DNA of 64,000 nt from CAYMND01 sp964465065 (GCA_964465065.1 CAYXHZ010000002.1:50273-114272); one strand, 5' to 3'; counted from the first letter of the stretch, positions 42,069-50,848 are shown. Numbers and translations are program-made. The notes: generated by a model from the sequence alone, not told the origin.

Positions 42069-43257
42069 AGCCACCCGCAGACGTTTCGTATCCGGCAACG
42101 AGGCCGTCGCCCTGGCCGTCCGTCTGGCCCGGGCCCAGGTCATTTCCGCCTACCCCATCACCCCGCAGACCGTCGTCGTCGAACGCCTGTCGGAAATGGT
42201 CGAAGACGGCTCGCTGTCGGCCGAGTTCATGCATGTCGAATCGGAACATTCAGCCATTTCGGCAGCCATGGGAGCCAGCGCCGTCGGCGCCCGCACCTTC
42301 ACCGCCAGTTCTTCCCAGGGTCTGGTCTACATGGCCGAAGGTCTGCACTACGCCAGCGGCGGCCGCTTCCCCATCGTCATGATGAACGCCTGCCGTTCCC
42401 TGGCCTTGCCCTGGAGCATATTCGGCGACCAACGCGATTCCCTGTCCCTGCTCGACTGCGGCTGGATGCAGGTGTACGTCGAAGACGCCCAGGAAGCCCT
42501 GGACATGACCCTGCAAGCCTACCGCATCGCCGAAGATCCGAACGTGCTGACACCGATGATGGTCAACCTGGACGGTTTCATCCTCACCCACACCTACGAA
42601 CCGGTCGAAGAACCGCTTGCCGAAGAGGTCGACCGTTTTCTGCCCCCGTTCACCACCGTCAACAAGATGGATCTCGACCGGCCCCAAAGCCTGGGCTTCA
42701 CCTCCCCGCCCGGCGACAACCTGGAATTCAAATACCAGCAGCACCAGGCCATGCTCGAGGCCATTGCGGTCATCGAGGCTACGGAAAAGGACTATCAGAA
42801 GCGCTTCGGACGCGATTATGGCGGCCTGTGCGAAGCCTACCGCTGTCAGGACGCCGCGGTGATCCTGGTCGCTTTGGGCAGTGTCTGCGGAACGGCCCGG
42901 ATTGTGGTCGACCAGCTGCGCAGTCAGGGCAAGGCGGTCGGACTGCTCAAGCTGCGGTACATGCGGCCTTTCCCCGCCGACGCACTGCGCCGGAACCTGT
43001 CATCAGCCCGCGCCGTCGGCGTGCTCGACAAAGACATCTCCTTCGGCTACGAGGGCACCGTTTTCACCAACGTCAATTCCTGCCTGCAGGCTCTGCCCTC
43101 TTCCCCGCCGACCTACAATTATATCGGCGGTCTGGGCGGTCGCAACGTCTCCAAACAGGACATCGAAGATATCTACCTGCAATTGCTGACGGCCGTTGAG
43201 CGGCCGCTGCCCAGACGGGTACAGTTTTTCAACATGAGGTGCCGGACAGATGAATAA
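42058..43257 (+). CDS. porA: 2-oxoacid:ferredoxin oxidoreductase alpha subunit
   Basis: A 399-residue subunit with the family start RRFVSGNEAVALAVRLARAQ and the signature AYPITPQTVVVERLSEM. Later motifs include EHSAISAAMGASAVGARTFT (substrate-channel face), a TSSQGLVYM-like segment and the C-terminal domain LRYMRPFPADALRR. Starts inside the end of porD with AAGGAG before ATG. Pyruvate is the most likely substrate, but a branched 2-oxoacid (VOR) or indolepyruvate-like one is possible. Confidence 0.92.
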   Translation: MSVEATRRRFVSGNEAVALAVRLARAQVISAYPITPQTVVVERLSEMVEDGSLSAEFMHVESEHSAISAAMGASAVGARTFTASSSQGLVYMAEGLHYASGGRFPIVMMNACRSLALPWSIFGDQRDSLSLLDCGWMQVYVEDAQEALDMTLQAYRIAEDPNVLTPMMVNLDGFILTHTYEPVEEPLAEEVDRFLPPFTTVNKMDLDRPQSLGFTSPPGDNLEFKYQQHQAMLEAIAVIEATEKDYQKRFGRDYGGLCEAYRCQDAAVILVALGSVCGTARIVVDQLRSQGKAVGLLKLRYMRPFPADALRRNLSSARAVGVLDKDISFGYEGTVFTNVNSCLQALPSSPPTYNYIGGLGGRNVSKQDIEDIYLQLLTAVERPLPRRVQFFNMRCRTDE

Positions 43258-44152
43258 ACCACAAACGATCAACGCCAGAACCATTACCGAACAGGAATAC
43301 TTCGTCGGTCACAAGGCCTGCGCCGGCTGCGGAGCGGCCATCGCCGTCCGCCTGGCCCTGAAGGTGCTGGGTCCGGACACTTTTTCGATCCTGCCGGCCG
43401 GTTGCATGGCCGCGGTGGGTTTCATTTACCCGCAAATGGCCTTCACCCGAAACGCAATCATCTCCACCTTTCCCGGGGCCGCCTCCATGGCCTCCGGGGT
43501 TGCCGCCGGCGCCAAGGCTCTGGGGCTGCGCCGCCACCACACCATCGTCTTCGCCGGAGACGGAGGCACCGCCGACATCGGCCTGCAGGCCCTGTCGGGA
43601 ACCATCGACCGTTCCGACCGGGTCATCTACGTCTGCTACGACAACGAGGCCTACATGAACACCGGGATCCAGAAAAGCGGTCTGACACCGTTCGGCAGCC
43701 GCACCACCACTTCACCGGCCGGGAAAAATCTGCCCGGGACCGTCAATCACAAGAAAAACCTGTTCGAAATCATCACCGCCCACGGTATCGCCTACGCGGC
43801 CACGGCCAGCATCGGCTACCCCCAGGACTACATGAACAAGATCGCCCGGGCCTCTCAGGTCGACGGCCCATCCTTCATCCACATTCTTGCCTCCTGTCCG
43901 ACCGGATGGGGCAGCGCCAGCGATTCGGCCGTGGAATTGGCCAAGGAAGCGGTCAGCTGCGGACTGTGGATCATGGCTGAATTTCAGGATGGCGAATACC
44001 GCCTGAACGTCAACCCCAAGACCTTCAGCCCCATCGAGGATTATCTGGGCAAGCAGAAGCGCTTTTCCCACCTCAGGGCGGAGCAGGTCGAAACGATCCG
44101 GACCTGGCGCGACCAGCAGTGGAACCGCTTCCGCCGCAAGTGCCCGGCCTGA
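43250..44152 (+). CDS. porB: 2-oxoacid:ferredoxin oxidoreductase beta (TPP) subunit
   Basis: A 300-residue thiamine-diphosphate- and Fe-S-binding subunit. CAGCGAA (C24, C27) carries cluster ligands; the TPP motif is GDGGTADIGLQALSGTIDR with DNEAYMNTGIQKSG after it. HGIAYAATASIGYPQDYMNK and LASCPTGWG are typical for PorB. Overlaps porA by 8 bp. Oxygen-sensitive enzymes of this type support an anaerobic lifestyle. Confidence 0.93.
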   Translation: MNKPQTINARTITEQEYFVGHKACAGCGAAIAVRLALKVLGPDTFSILPAGCMAAVGFIYPQMAFTRNAIISTFPGAASMASGVAAGAKALGLRRHHTIVFAGDGGTADIGLQALSGTIDRSDRVIYVCYDNEAYMNTGIQKSGLTPFGSRTTTSPAGKNLPGTVNHKKNLFEIITAHGIAYAATASIGYPQDYMNKIARASQVDGPSFIHILASCPTGWGSASDSAVELAKEAVSCGLWIMAEFQDGEYRLNVNPKTFSPIEDYLGKQKRFSHLRAEQVETIRTWRDQQWNRFRRKCPA

Positions 44153-44179
44153 GCGAAGGGCGATCCACCCGGCAGCGGA

Positions 44180-46099
44180 TCAGTCGGCGGTGCCGGCCTG
44201 GATCCCGCTGGCACGGCTGACATAATCCAAGCGCAGACCGGCTTCCTTGAATTCCGAATCAAGGTCCAGGCACCGAGAATAGTAGCGCATGGCCAGCGGG
44301 ATGTCGCTTTCCGCTTCGGCGATGCGGCCCAGATGGTACAGTACTCCGGCCTTGCGTCGCTCGGGCTCCAGTTCCTGCGGCACCCGGGCCCGTTCCAGCG
44401 TGCCGAACAGGGATTTGGCGGCCTGGATCTGACCGGCGTTCTCCAGGGCCGAAGCCCAACGGTAGAGCATGAGGTAATCCTGCAGCTCATCCAGGCCGGC
44501 CATCTGGCAATAGGCCTGCTGCAGCAGGGTCTGGGAATCCTGTCCGGCCTTCAGGGTCAGGCAGAAACGGACTTTCTTGCTGTCCCAGCTCTTTATCAGA
44601 CCGCGGGTGCTGAGCAGCAATCTGCCGAAACGGGAGTATATATTGTTGATGTAAGCCGGATCCGGTGGACGCTGCCCCATCCACAGCGCTTCCATGACGA
44701 TCCCGCTGTGTTCCAGGAGCAGGCGGAACTTCTCGAAACTCTGCAGCGGAACCTGATCGATGGGGCGACAGGCGCCCAGACCGATACGCCAGCCCTGCCT
44801 GGCCATAGCCAGGATCTCGTCGAGATCCGCTTCCGAAAAGTCGACCAGAATCAGCAAACCCCGGTGCGGCTGACTGTTCAGCCTTTCGGCCCATTCCCTC
44901 CAGAAACGGGGCGTGACGGTCAGCAGCGCCTTTTTCTTCGTCCATTCCAAAAAGTTTGTCAGCTCGGACCAGTCCGGTTTGTCCGGTAAAGTATCGAAAA
45001 GCGGGTACAGGGGCAGGCGGTCCTGAAGATCGGTCCGGATCAGCATAGCCCGGCCGTCCAGCGGATCGTAGCCTTCGATGCAGTATCCCTTTTTGAGATC
45101 GAAGCGGATCAGCTGGCGCAGAATCGATCGATACTCTTCGTTTTGCACGTAGCGCCATACCGCCGCCGGTTTTTTCCCTTCCTCGAAATCATCGTCGGTT
45201 CCAGCGCTGTCGTCCAGACCACGCAGGAATTCACAATGGCTCAGGGCCAGGCCCTTGACATCCAATCCGCAAAAAAGCGGCCGTACCTTGCGTTCCTTGT
45301 CGAACCAGCGGCCGTATTGCCTTTGGTTGTCAATCAGGAAGAAATCGTAGGGCCAGGACTGCGGCAGTCCCGGACCGAATACCAGCGGACGGTCAGAGCG
45401 GGCCAGCAGCCGGGTCAACAGGTCGCTGTGAACTTTGAAATCGCCGTTATCGATATCGTAACGGACCGGCCACGCCTGCGGCCAGGCGCACAGCTCGGCC
45501 CCCTGACGGATCAACTGAAAACCCTGCTGCTGCAGATTCTGAAGGCAATCGGACATCGAAGCTGAAATCCGCTGCCCGTCCGCTTCGTCGGCCGGCAGAG
45601 TTTCGCTCCAGAACAGGGGCAGATCTCCCAACTGACAGGCGACGGTTCTCAGCCACCCGAGCAACTGCTCCACAGCCAGCCCACGTGCCAATGCGTCGAA
45701 CAGAACCAGCTTGTCGATCGCACCGGAGCAGAACGGGACTGATTCAGCGGCATCTGTCGTCAGCGGAATCGTCGCGTATTTCAAGTTTTCACACCGATAG
45801 CGCCTGGCAGCGTAGCGGACCCAATCCTCCCGCCAGTCCATCGCTTTCACCTCAGCGCACATATGGGCGAGATAATGGCTGGTGAAACCGTCACCGCACC
45901 CCAGTACCAGCAGCCGCTCCCGGTCTCCGAGCAAGGAGCGCACTCGGCGCAGGGCATCGGCATGGATCGGCCCCGTCAAGTCGGCGATTTTCAGACCGTC
46001 AGCACCGACGAGGCGGATGCGTTCCCCATCCGGGAAGGTGGCCAGCGTGACCGGTTCGGCCATCGTCCGATAGCGGACCGAGTTTCGATTCTTATCCAT
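44180..46099 (-). CDS. Methyltransferase-like domain fused to TPR, unknown function
   Basis: A 639-residue protein. Residues about 55-200 have a Rossmann SAM-binding start (ERLLVLGCGDGFTSHYLAHM, acidic AMDWREDWVRYAARRY) and look like a class I methyltransferase, though the catalytic residues are uncertain. A long middle part (200-560) is not recognised and contains repeated GLI/GRRLL segments. The C-terminal ~80 residues are TPR-like (ALENAGQIQAAKSLFGTLERA, MRYYSRCLDLDSEFKEAGLR). I chose ATG 46099 (MDKNRN). Substrate unknown, perhaps a surface glycan or a protein. Confidence 0.7.
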   Translation of the reverse strand: MDKNRNSVRYRTMAEPVTLATFPDGERIRLVGADGLKIADLTGPIHADALRRVRSLLGDRERLLVLGCGDGFTSHYLAHMCAEVKAMDWREDWVRYAARRYRCENLKYATIPLTTDAAESVPFCSGAIDKLVLFDALARGLAVEQLLGWLRTVACQLGDLPLFWSETLPADEADGQRISASMSDCLQNLQQQGFQLIRQGAELCAWPQAWPVRYDIDNGDFKVHSDLLTRLLARSDRPLVFGPGLPQSWPYDFFLIDNQRQYGRWFDKERKVRPLFCGLDVKGLALSHCEFLRGLDDSAGTDDDFEEGKKPAAVWRYVQNEEYRSILRQLIRFDLKKGYCIEGYDPLDGRAMLIRTDLQDRLPLYPLFDTLPDKPDWSELTNFLEWTKKKALLTVTPRFWREWAERLNSQPHRGLLILVDFSEADLDEILAMARQGWRIGLGACRPIDQVPLQSFEKFRLLLEHSGIVMEALWMGQRPPDPAYINNIYSRFGRLLLSTRGLIKSWDSKKVRFCLTLKAGQDSQTLLQQAYCQMAGLDELQDYLMLYRWASALENAGQIQAAKSLFGTLERARVPQELEPERRKAGVLYHLGRIAEAESDIPLAMRYYSRCLDLDSEFKEAGLRLDYVSRASGIQAGTAD

Positions 46100-46212
46100 T
46101 TTGCCCGATCGTCTGTCCGGCACAGCGCCTTGTCAGCAGCTCGTTGACCGGAAATCTCCTTGTCGACAAATTATAAATCCAATTGTAACAAGAATGGCTC
46201 TTTTTCGCCATC

Positions 46213-46241
46213 TTGTCAGCTTGTCGGAAAACTGCTATGGT
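46213..46241 (+). promoter_or_regulatory. Candidate promoter for cysC
   Basis: TTGTCA (46213-46218), a 17-nt spacer and TATGGT (46236-46241), about 34 nt before the start at 46276. Confidence 0.6.
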
Positions 46242-46275
46242 ATCGCTTCGATCATTCTCAGCTTCGGAGGTTACA

Positions 46276-46890
46276 TTGACTGAACGTAAAGCGACTCACA
46301 TCACTTGGCACGAACATTCCATCAGCCGCCAGGACCGCGAGGCCCTGTTGGGACAGAACGGCGCCCTGCTCTGGTTCACCGGCCTGTCCGCCAGTGGCAA
46401 GTCGACGGTGGCCAATGCGCTGACCGTCCGACTGCACCAGATGTCCAAACTGACTTACGTCCTCGACGGCGACAATATCCGCCACGGCCTGAATAAAAAC
46501 CTCGGCTTTTCTCCCGATGACCGCAAGGAGAATATCCGCCGGATCGCCGAAGTCGGCCGCCTGTTCGTCGACGCCGGTTTGATCGCCAGCACCGCGTTCA
46601 TCTCTCCCTATCGGGAAGACCGCGACAACGCCCGGGCCCTGGTCGGACCGGACCGTTTCATCGAAATTTACGTCAAGGCAACACTGGACACCTGCCGGGT
46701 CCGTGACCCCAAAGGCCTCTACGATAAGGCCATGCGCGGTGAAATCAAGGAATTCACCGGCGTGTCGGCGCCCTATGAAGAACCGCTGCACCCGGAAATC
46801 GTCCTGGACGCCGATCGCCTGAGCGTGGAGGAAGAAGTGGATCGGATCGTCGCCTATCTGATCGACAGAAAAATCATCAATAACGCTTGA
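46276..46890 (+). CDS. cysC: Adenylylsulfate (APS) kinase
   Basis: A 204-residue enzyme phosphorylating APS to PAPS. P-loop GLSASGKST (36-44), LDGDNIRHGLNKNLGFSPDDR and ENIRRIAEVG, then KGLYDKAMRGEIKEFTGVSAPYEEP (in parts) are diagnostic. I chose TTG 46276 because GGAGG lies 5 nt before it and no in-frame ATG follows before the domain; the longer frame from ATG 46213 covers the promoter. No sulfate adenylyltransferase or PAPS reductase is nearby, so a sulfotransferase donor role is possible. Confidence 0.93.
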   Translation: MTERKATHITWHEHSISRQDREALLGQNGALLWFTGLSASGKSTVANALTVRLHQMSKLTYVLDGDNIRHGLNKNLGFSPDDRKENIRRIAEVGRLFVDAGLIASTAFISPYREDRDNARALVGPDRFIEIYVKATLDTCRVRDPKGLYDKAMRGEIKEFTGVSAPYEEPLHPEIVLDADRLSVEEEVDRIVAYLIDRKIINNA

Positions 46891-46912
46891 TTTTCTTTTT
46901 CCCATTCGTATA

Positions 46913-47278
46913 ATGAAAATCAATATGGCGGGCGGGTACATCATATCTCCCCTTAAATCCCCAAAAAATACCCGCCCGACCTTCTCTTCATCCTCGCTGG
47001 GCACAATCGCCAAGTCGTTCTGTCTGGTCATCGTGCTGGTCCTGTTCAGCTGCGGCATCCCCCGGTCCGAGTACGATAAAGTAAAAGAGGAACACGCCGT
47101 CGAAAAAAAGGCCCTGCAAACCCAAGTCTCTGCCCTGATGGCGGAAGTCCAGCAGCTCAAAATCCAGCTTGCGGAGAAAGAGGCCCAATACAGCGCGCTG
47201 TTTTTTCGTTTCGAGAGCCTGAGCAGCGAATACCTCAAACTGAAACGGATAATCGAAACGCCTCAACCCGCCCTGTGA
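46913..47278 (+). CDS. Coiled-coil lipoprotein
   Basis: A 121-residue protein with a Ser/Pro-rich start, a hydrophobic segment (SFCLVIVLVLF) and a lipobox-like LFSCG with Cys at about 47. The rest is a continuous helix with heptads (QTQVSALMAEVQQLKIQLAE), likely a coiled coil at the outer or inner membrane. The start is uncertain: ATG 46913 or ATG 46925 (MAGG), since the lipobox is unusually far in. It converges with marR. Confidence 0.6.
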   Translation: MKINMAGGYIISPLKSPKNTRPTFSSSSLGTIAKSFCLVIVLVLFSCGIPRSEYDKVKEEHAVEKKALQTQVSALMAEVQQLKIQLAEKEAQYSALFFRFESLSSEYLKLKRIIETPQPAL

Positions 47279-47289
47279 TCCTCCACCGC

Positions 47290-47709
47290 TCAACCGTCAC
47301 CGGTCGACAACTCCCCCTTCATACTGTCGACAAGCGCGATCATCCGGCTCCAGGCTTCTGCTTGTCCCTGCAACTGCGGTTGCGATTGCAAACGCTCCAG
47401 ATCGTTCATGATGCGAATGCGGATTTCTGCCGCTGCCGCCGACAGACTCAACGTGCAGCGGCGCCGGTCTTCTGAATCGCAATCACGATAAAGCAGCCGT
47501 TGATTGACCATCTGATCGACCAATCGGCTGGCCCGCGACAGCGACAAATCGATCCGCTTCGCCAATTCTTTGCTGCATACGGCTTCCCCTTCGTCCAGTC
47601 GCATGAGCACCCAGACCATCCCCGGGGTCAGACCGTTCTGCCTGGCGAACTCCTCTTCCCAGCGCCGCCATTTTGCGCTGAGTTCGAAGAGGAGTTCGAC
47701 CAGTTTCAT
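47290..47709 (-). CDS. MarR-family transcriptional regulator
   Basis: A 139-residue winged-helix dimer regulator. The DNA-reading part is SKELAKRIDLSLSRASRLVDQ (split) followed by the wing YRDCDSEDRRRCTLSLS. Three Cys (C45, C77, C85) lie in or next to the DNA-binding part, so a redox switch like OhrR is possible. It follows thioredoxin with 11 bp between; TTG 47724 is a longer alternative start. The upstream region has two palindromes over the promoter, suggesting autorepression. Confidence 0.88.
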   Translation of the reverse strand: MKLVELLFELSAKWRRWEEEFARQNGLTPGMVWVLMRLDEGEAVCSKELAKRIDLSLSRASRLVDQMVNQRLLYRDCDSEDRRRCTLSLSAAAAEIRIRIMNDLERLQSQPQLQGQAEAWSRMIALVDSMKGELSTGDG

Positions 47710-47720
47710 GATCGGGCAGT

Positions 47721-48032
47721 TCAACCGTTGATGGCCGACACCAGAGTGTTCTCGTCCTGCACGCCGACGAACTGCCGCACGACCTGGCCGTTCTTGAACA
47801 GCAGCAGGGTCGGAATACTGGTGATACGGAACTTCTGGGCGGTGAGCTGCTCCTCATCGACGTTCATCTTGCAGATTTTGGCCGTCTCGCCGATGCGGCC
47901 GGCCACCTTTTCCAGAATGGGCCCCTGCATCCGGCAGGGCATGCACCAGGGTGCCCAAAAATCGATCAACACGGTTCCCTGGGCTACGGTCTTCTCGAAA
48001 CTATCGTCTGTTAAATTGATCACTCCGTTCAT
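47721..48032 (-). CDS. trxA: Thioredoxin with WCMPC active site
   Basis: A 103-residue thioredoxin, the normal length. The dithiol site is WCMPC (C30, C33), with Met replacing the usual Gly, which may raise or lower the redox potential and change partner choice. LIDFWAPWC, the cis-Pro SIPTLLLF and KNGQVVRQFVG are canonical. AGGAGGCTGAC precedes the ATG. It is the first gene of a two-gene operon with marR, driven by a near-perfect promoter. Confidence 0.93.
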   Translation of the reverse strand: MNGVINLTDDSFEKTVAQGTVLIDFWAPWCMPCRMQGPILEKVAGRIGETAKICKMNVDEEQLTAQKFRITSIPTLLLFKNGQVVRQFVGVQDENTLVSAING

Positions 48033-48055
48033 GTCAGCCTCCTTTATTTGACTTT

Positions 48056-48104
48056 AGCAATTATTGCTTTAAACAATTATAATCCAACTTTCGGTTTTTG
48101 TCAA
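48056..48104 (-). promoter_or_regulatory. Consensus promoter and MarR-type operators of trxA-marR
   Basis: On the minus strand: perfect TTGACA (48099-48104), a 17-nt spacer and perfect TATAAT (48076-48081). Over and just after the -10 lie two overlapping palindromes: ATTGTTTAAAGCAAT (48063-48077, one mismatch) and AGCAATAATTGCT (48056-48068, exact). They resemble MarR operators and would block RNA polymerase. Confidence 0.7.
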
Positions 48105-48134
48105 CCAAGCACAGTCAAGCGCTCATTCGTTCGT

Positions 48135-48163
48135 TTGCAATTCGGCGCCGATTGCGGTACATT
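48135..48163 (+). promoter_or_regulatory. Promoter for greA
   Basis: TTGCAA (48135-48140), a 17-nt spacer and TACATT (48158-48163), about 50 nt upstream of the greA start. Confidence 0.6.
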
Positions 48164-48213
48164 GTCTCCTATGCGCTCACAGCTCAGCAAACCGGATCGC
48201 AGGAAGTGAACAG

Positions 48214-48711
48214 ATGATACCAGCCATTGAAGACAAGAAAAACAAGCTCCAGAAGGAGATCGACGCTTTGCAAGAAGAGTTCCAGGTGGAACTGCCCAAG
48301 CGGATCGAAGAGGCCCGCAGCCTGGGCGATCTCAGGGAAAATTCCGAGTACGACGCCGCCCGCGAGCGTCAGGCCTTCGTCAAGGCGCGCATCAGCCAGC
48401 TGAGCGTCCAGCTCAGCCAGATCAACAAACTGGCCGCCGACAATGTCGACTCTCCAGCCATCGGTTTCGGTTCGCTGGTTCAGGTTCTCGAACTCAACTC
48501 CAATACACGCAGCGAATTGACCATCGCCCTGCCCAACGAGTCCGATCCGGCGGATGGCGAAGTGTCGATTACCTCTCCGGTGGGGCGGGCATTGCAGAAC
48601 CGAACCGTCGGAGAAGAGGTACTGGTCAGAGTTCCATCCGGAGAGAAACGCTTCTACATCGAAAAAATCACCTCCCCGTTCGGAACCGTCTACACCGCAC
48701 CCAGCCGCTGA
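48214..48711 (+). CDS. greA: Transcript cleavage factor GreA
   Basis: A 165-residue protein that enters the RNA polymerase secondary channel and stimulates cleavage of backtracked RNA. The N-terminal coiled coil has the acidic tip LGDLRENSEYDAARERQAF, with the catalytic Asp and Glu. The C-terminal globular domain ends SITSPVGRALQNRTVGEEV, typical for GreA. Slightly longer than average (about 158). Start ATG 48214; weak ribosome binding site GGAAGTGAACAG. Confidence 0.92.
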   Translation: MIPAIEDKKNKLQKEIDALQEEFQVELPKRIEEARSLGDLRENSEYDAARERQAFVKARISQLSVQLSQINKLAADNVDSPAIGFGSLVQVLELNSNTRSELTIALPNESDPADGEVSITSPVGRALQNRTVGEEVLVRVPSGEKRFYIEKITSPFGTVYTAPSR

Positions 48712-48719
48712 TTTGCCGC

Positions 48720-49502
48720 CTATCGGCCCGAGTCCTTCCGGTAACGGTCCATAAATGCCCGGGTGATACCGCCCAACCGTTCATCGAGTATGGTCCATAC
48801 CTGTCGGGCGATGTCCTCCGGCACACCGCCGTAAAAGGCTTCGGCCACGGCGCCGGTTATGCAGGCCAGGGTGTCGGAGTCTCCGCCCAGGGAGATGGCG
48901 TTGCGGATTGCATCCTCGAAACCGCAAGCCTCCAAAAAGGCGCGGATCGCCTGGGGCACGGTACCCTGACAGCTTACGTCGAAACGGTAATCCGGTCGGA
49001 TCTCGTCCAGGGTTTGCCCCAGGTCGTAGCCGAAACTCGTTTCCAGGTATGCTTTGATATCGCCTTTGGACGCACCGTTCCGGGCCAGATATACAACCGC
49101 CGCCAGGGCCTGGCCGCCCTTGATGCCCTCGGGATGATCGTGGGTCGGCGCCGTAAAGGCCGCCGCCCGCTCCAGTACCCGGTCCAGATCGTCATAGGCC
49201 CATCCGACTGGACTGATGCGCATAGCCGCTCCGTTTCCGAAACTGTGGTAAGGCCCGCGCCCCGGATTGCCGGCCCAGTAGCAAAAATTGCCGCCGTAGC
49301 CCCGGTTCGGGTACAGACGGTAAAAAGCGCGCATATTGTCGGCATAAGGCACATCGCGCAGAATGGAATCGGCCAGAGCCACGGTCAGGACGCTGTCGTC
49401 GGTAAACGTGCACCGCGGTGAAAACAGTTCGAAATCCTTGGTCTTGATATTGTCCCATTCGTACACCGAGCCGATGATGTCGCCGCAGATTGCCCCCAGC
49501 AT
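48720..49502 (-). CDS. ADP-ribosylglycohydrolase family protein
   Basis: A 260-residue all-helical hydrolase that removes ADP-ribose from proteins or small molecules with two Mg ions. The metal motifs are CTFTDDSVLTVALADS near the N terminus and SLGGDSDTLACITGAVAEAF near the C terminus. MLGAICGDIIGSVYEW is the family's characteristic start. The preceding CDF gene on the same strand ends 11 bp upstream of its start. Target unknown. Confidence 0.9.
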   Translation of the reverse strand: MLGAICGDIIGSVYEWDNIKTKDFELFSPRCTFTDDSVLTVALADSILRDVPYADNMRAFYRLYPNRGYGGNFCYWAGNPGRGPYHSFGNGAAMRISPVGWAYDDLDRVLERAAAFTAPTHDHPEGIKGGQALAAVVYLARNGASKGDIKAYLETSFGYDLGQTLDEIRPDYRFDVSCQGTVPQAIRAFLEACGFEDAIRNAISLGGDSDTLACITGAVAEAFYGGVPEDIARQVWTILDERLGGITRAFMDRYRKDSGR

Positions 49503-49513
49503 GGTTCAGCTCC

Positions 49514-50425
49514 TCAGGTTCTTCTGTCGTCCCAAGCGGCGGGGTCTTCCTTGGCCTCCAGATGAGTATATACGGTGGCGTTGGCCAGGACGGTACCGAT
49601 ATCGGCTTCGATGTGTTCCAGCAGTTCATGCCCCCTTCTGACCGTCCAGGCCCCCGGTACCAGCACATGGAGCGAAATGAACCGCTCCGAGCCGGACTGC
49701 CGGGTGCACAGAGCGTGGTACTGCACACCGTCTGCCTGATGCCGGTCCAGCACACTCTGGATCAGCTGCACTTCCTGGGCCGGCAGGGCCACATCCATCA
49801 AGCCGCTGACGGAGGCTTTGACGATGCCCAGTCCGGTCCAGACGATGTTGGCGGCGACCAGGACAGCTACGAGCGGGTCGAACCACTGCCAGCCGGTCAG
49901 GACAACCAGCCCGACACCGGCCAGTACGCCGGCCGAGGTCCAGACATCGGTCAGCAGATGGCTGGCGTTGGCTTTCAGGGTGATCGAATCGTGTCGTTTC
50001 CCGGCGCGCAGGATGATCAGGGCACAAAAAAGGTTGATCAGAGACGCGGCCGTCGAGACCAGCAGGCCCAGGCCGGGTTGTTCTAGTGCCTTCGGATGGA
50101 TCAGGCGTTGCCCGGCCGCAAAGGCGATGGCAATGGCCGCCACGAGGATAAGCATGCCCTCGGTCCAACTCGAAAAATACTCCGCCTTGCTGTGACCGAA
50201 GGCATGGTCTTCGTCGGCCGGGCGGGCGGCGATCTCGAGCATGATCAGGGCCATGACGCCGCCGACCAGGTTGACGATGGATTCCAGCGCGTCGGAAAGC
50301 AGACCGACCGAGCCGGTAAACAGCCAGGCCAGCAGCTTGAGACTGATCGTCGCCACAGCTGCGGCGATAGAAAGCCAGGCGTACTTTTTCAGAAAAGACC
50401 TGTTCTCCGGTTTCGTCGTGCTCAT
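49514..50425 (-). CDS. Cation diffusion facilitator (CDF) transporter
   Basis: A 303-residue inner-membrane antiporter exporting Zn, Co, Mn, Fe or similar. Six spans followed by a cytosolic domain (from about 210). Metal-site motifs: SDALESIVNLVG, HAFGHSKAEYFSS and HLLTDVWTSAGVL (H and D in the paired spans). The C-terminal domain has HALCTRQSGSERFISLHVLV. Metal specificity uncertain. Confidence 0.9.
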   Translation of the reverse strand: MSTTKPENRSFLKKYAWLSIAAAVATISLKLLAWLFTGSVGLLSDALESIVNLVGGVMALIMLEIAARPADEDHAFGHSKAEYFSSWTEGMLILVAAIAIAFAAGQRLIHPKALEQPGLGLLVSTAASLINLFCALIILRAGKRHDSITLKANASHLLTDVWTSAGVLAGVGLVVLTGWQWFDPLVAVLVAANIVWTGLGIVKASVSGLMDVALPAQEVQLIQSVLDRHQADGVQYHALCTRQSGSERFISLHVLVPGAWTVRRGHELLEHIEADIGTVLANATVYTHLEAKEDPAAWDDRRT

Positions 50426-50581
50426 ATCGACATCATATCACAAGATCCGCCCGACGGGGCCCCTTTCATCGCCATGTTGATCCGATGATGTCCCGCCGCC
50501 GATTGCCCGCTTCCATACCGATAGGATGGTGTTGCGGAGAGACACTATCAAGCCCGAAGCAGCCGGGAGGAAAACGGTCAT

Positions 50582-50848
50582 TTGCTGGAAAATGACCGTC
50601 CCTGCCCCCTCTGCGGCCGTGATGAAGGGTATTTCCAGTACGATGAGGATTTCGGCTGCTATCTCTGCGCAAACGACTACTACAACATGTACTGGAACCC
50701 CGAGGTCATCCTGGAAAGCGACCACTTCGAAGCGGATCATTTTCTGCCCGGAATCGACCGCCGGCTCCTGTACCGATTCATCACCATGCTGGATGAACAG
50801 ACCAGAGCCGCAAAATTCGCCCACCTGGAAATCATTGTAGTGGAGTGA
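50582..50848 (+). CDS. Small Cys-rich zinc-ribbon-like protein
   Basis: An 88-residue protein with two CxxC knots near the N terminus (CPLCGRDEGYFQYDEDFGCYLC), suggesting a small zinc ribbon, followed by an acidic, aromatic-rich helix-strand part. The start is TTG 50582, with GGGAGG about 11 nt upstream; no ATG is available. It is the last GC-rich gene before the AT-rich island, divergent from the CDF gene. Function unknown. Confidence 0.6.
   Translation: MLENDRPCPLCGRDEGYFQYDEDFGCYLCANDYYNMYWNPEVILESDHFEADHFLPGIDRRLLYRFITMLDEQTRAAKFAHLEIIVVE

Noticed and set aside
46213..46275. An N-terminal extension of cysC starting at ATG 46213
   Set aside because: It overlaps the promoter and the added residues do not match APS kinase. 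TTG 46276 has a strong Shine-Dalgarno site.
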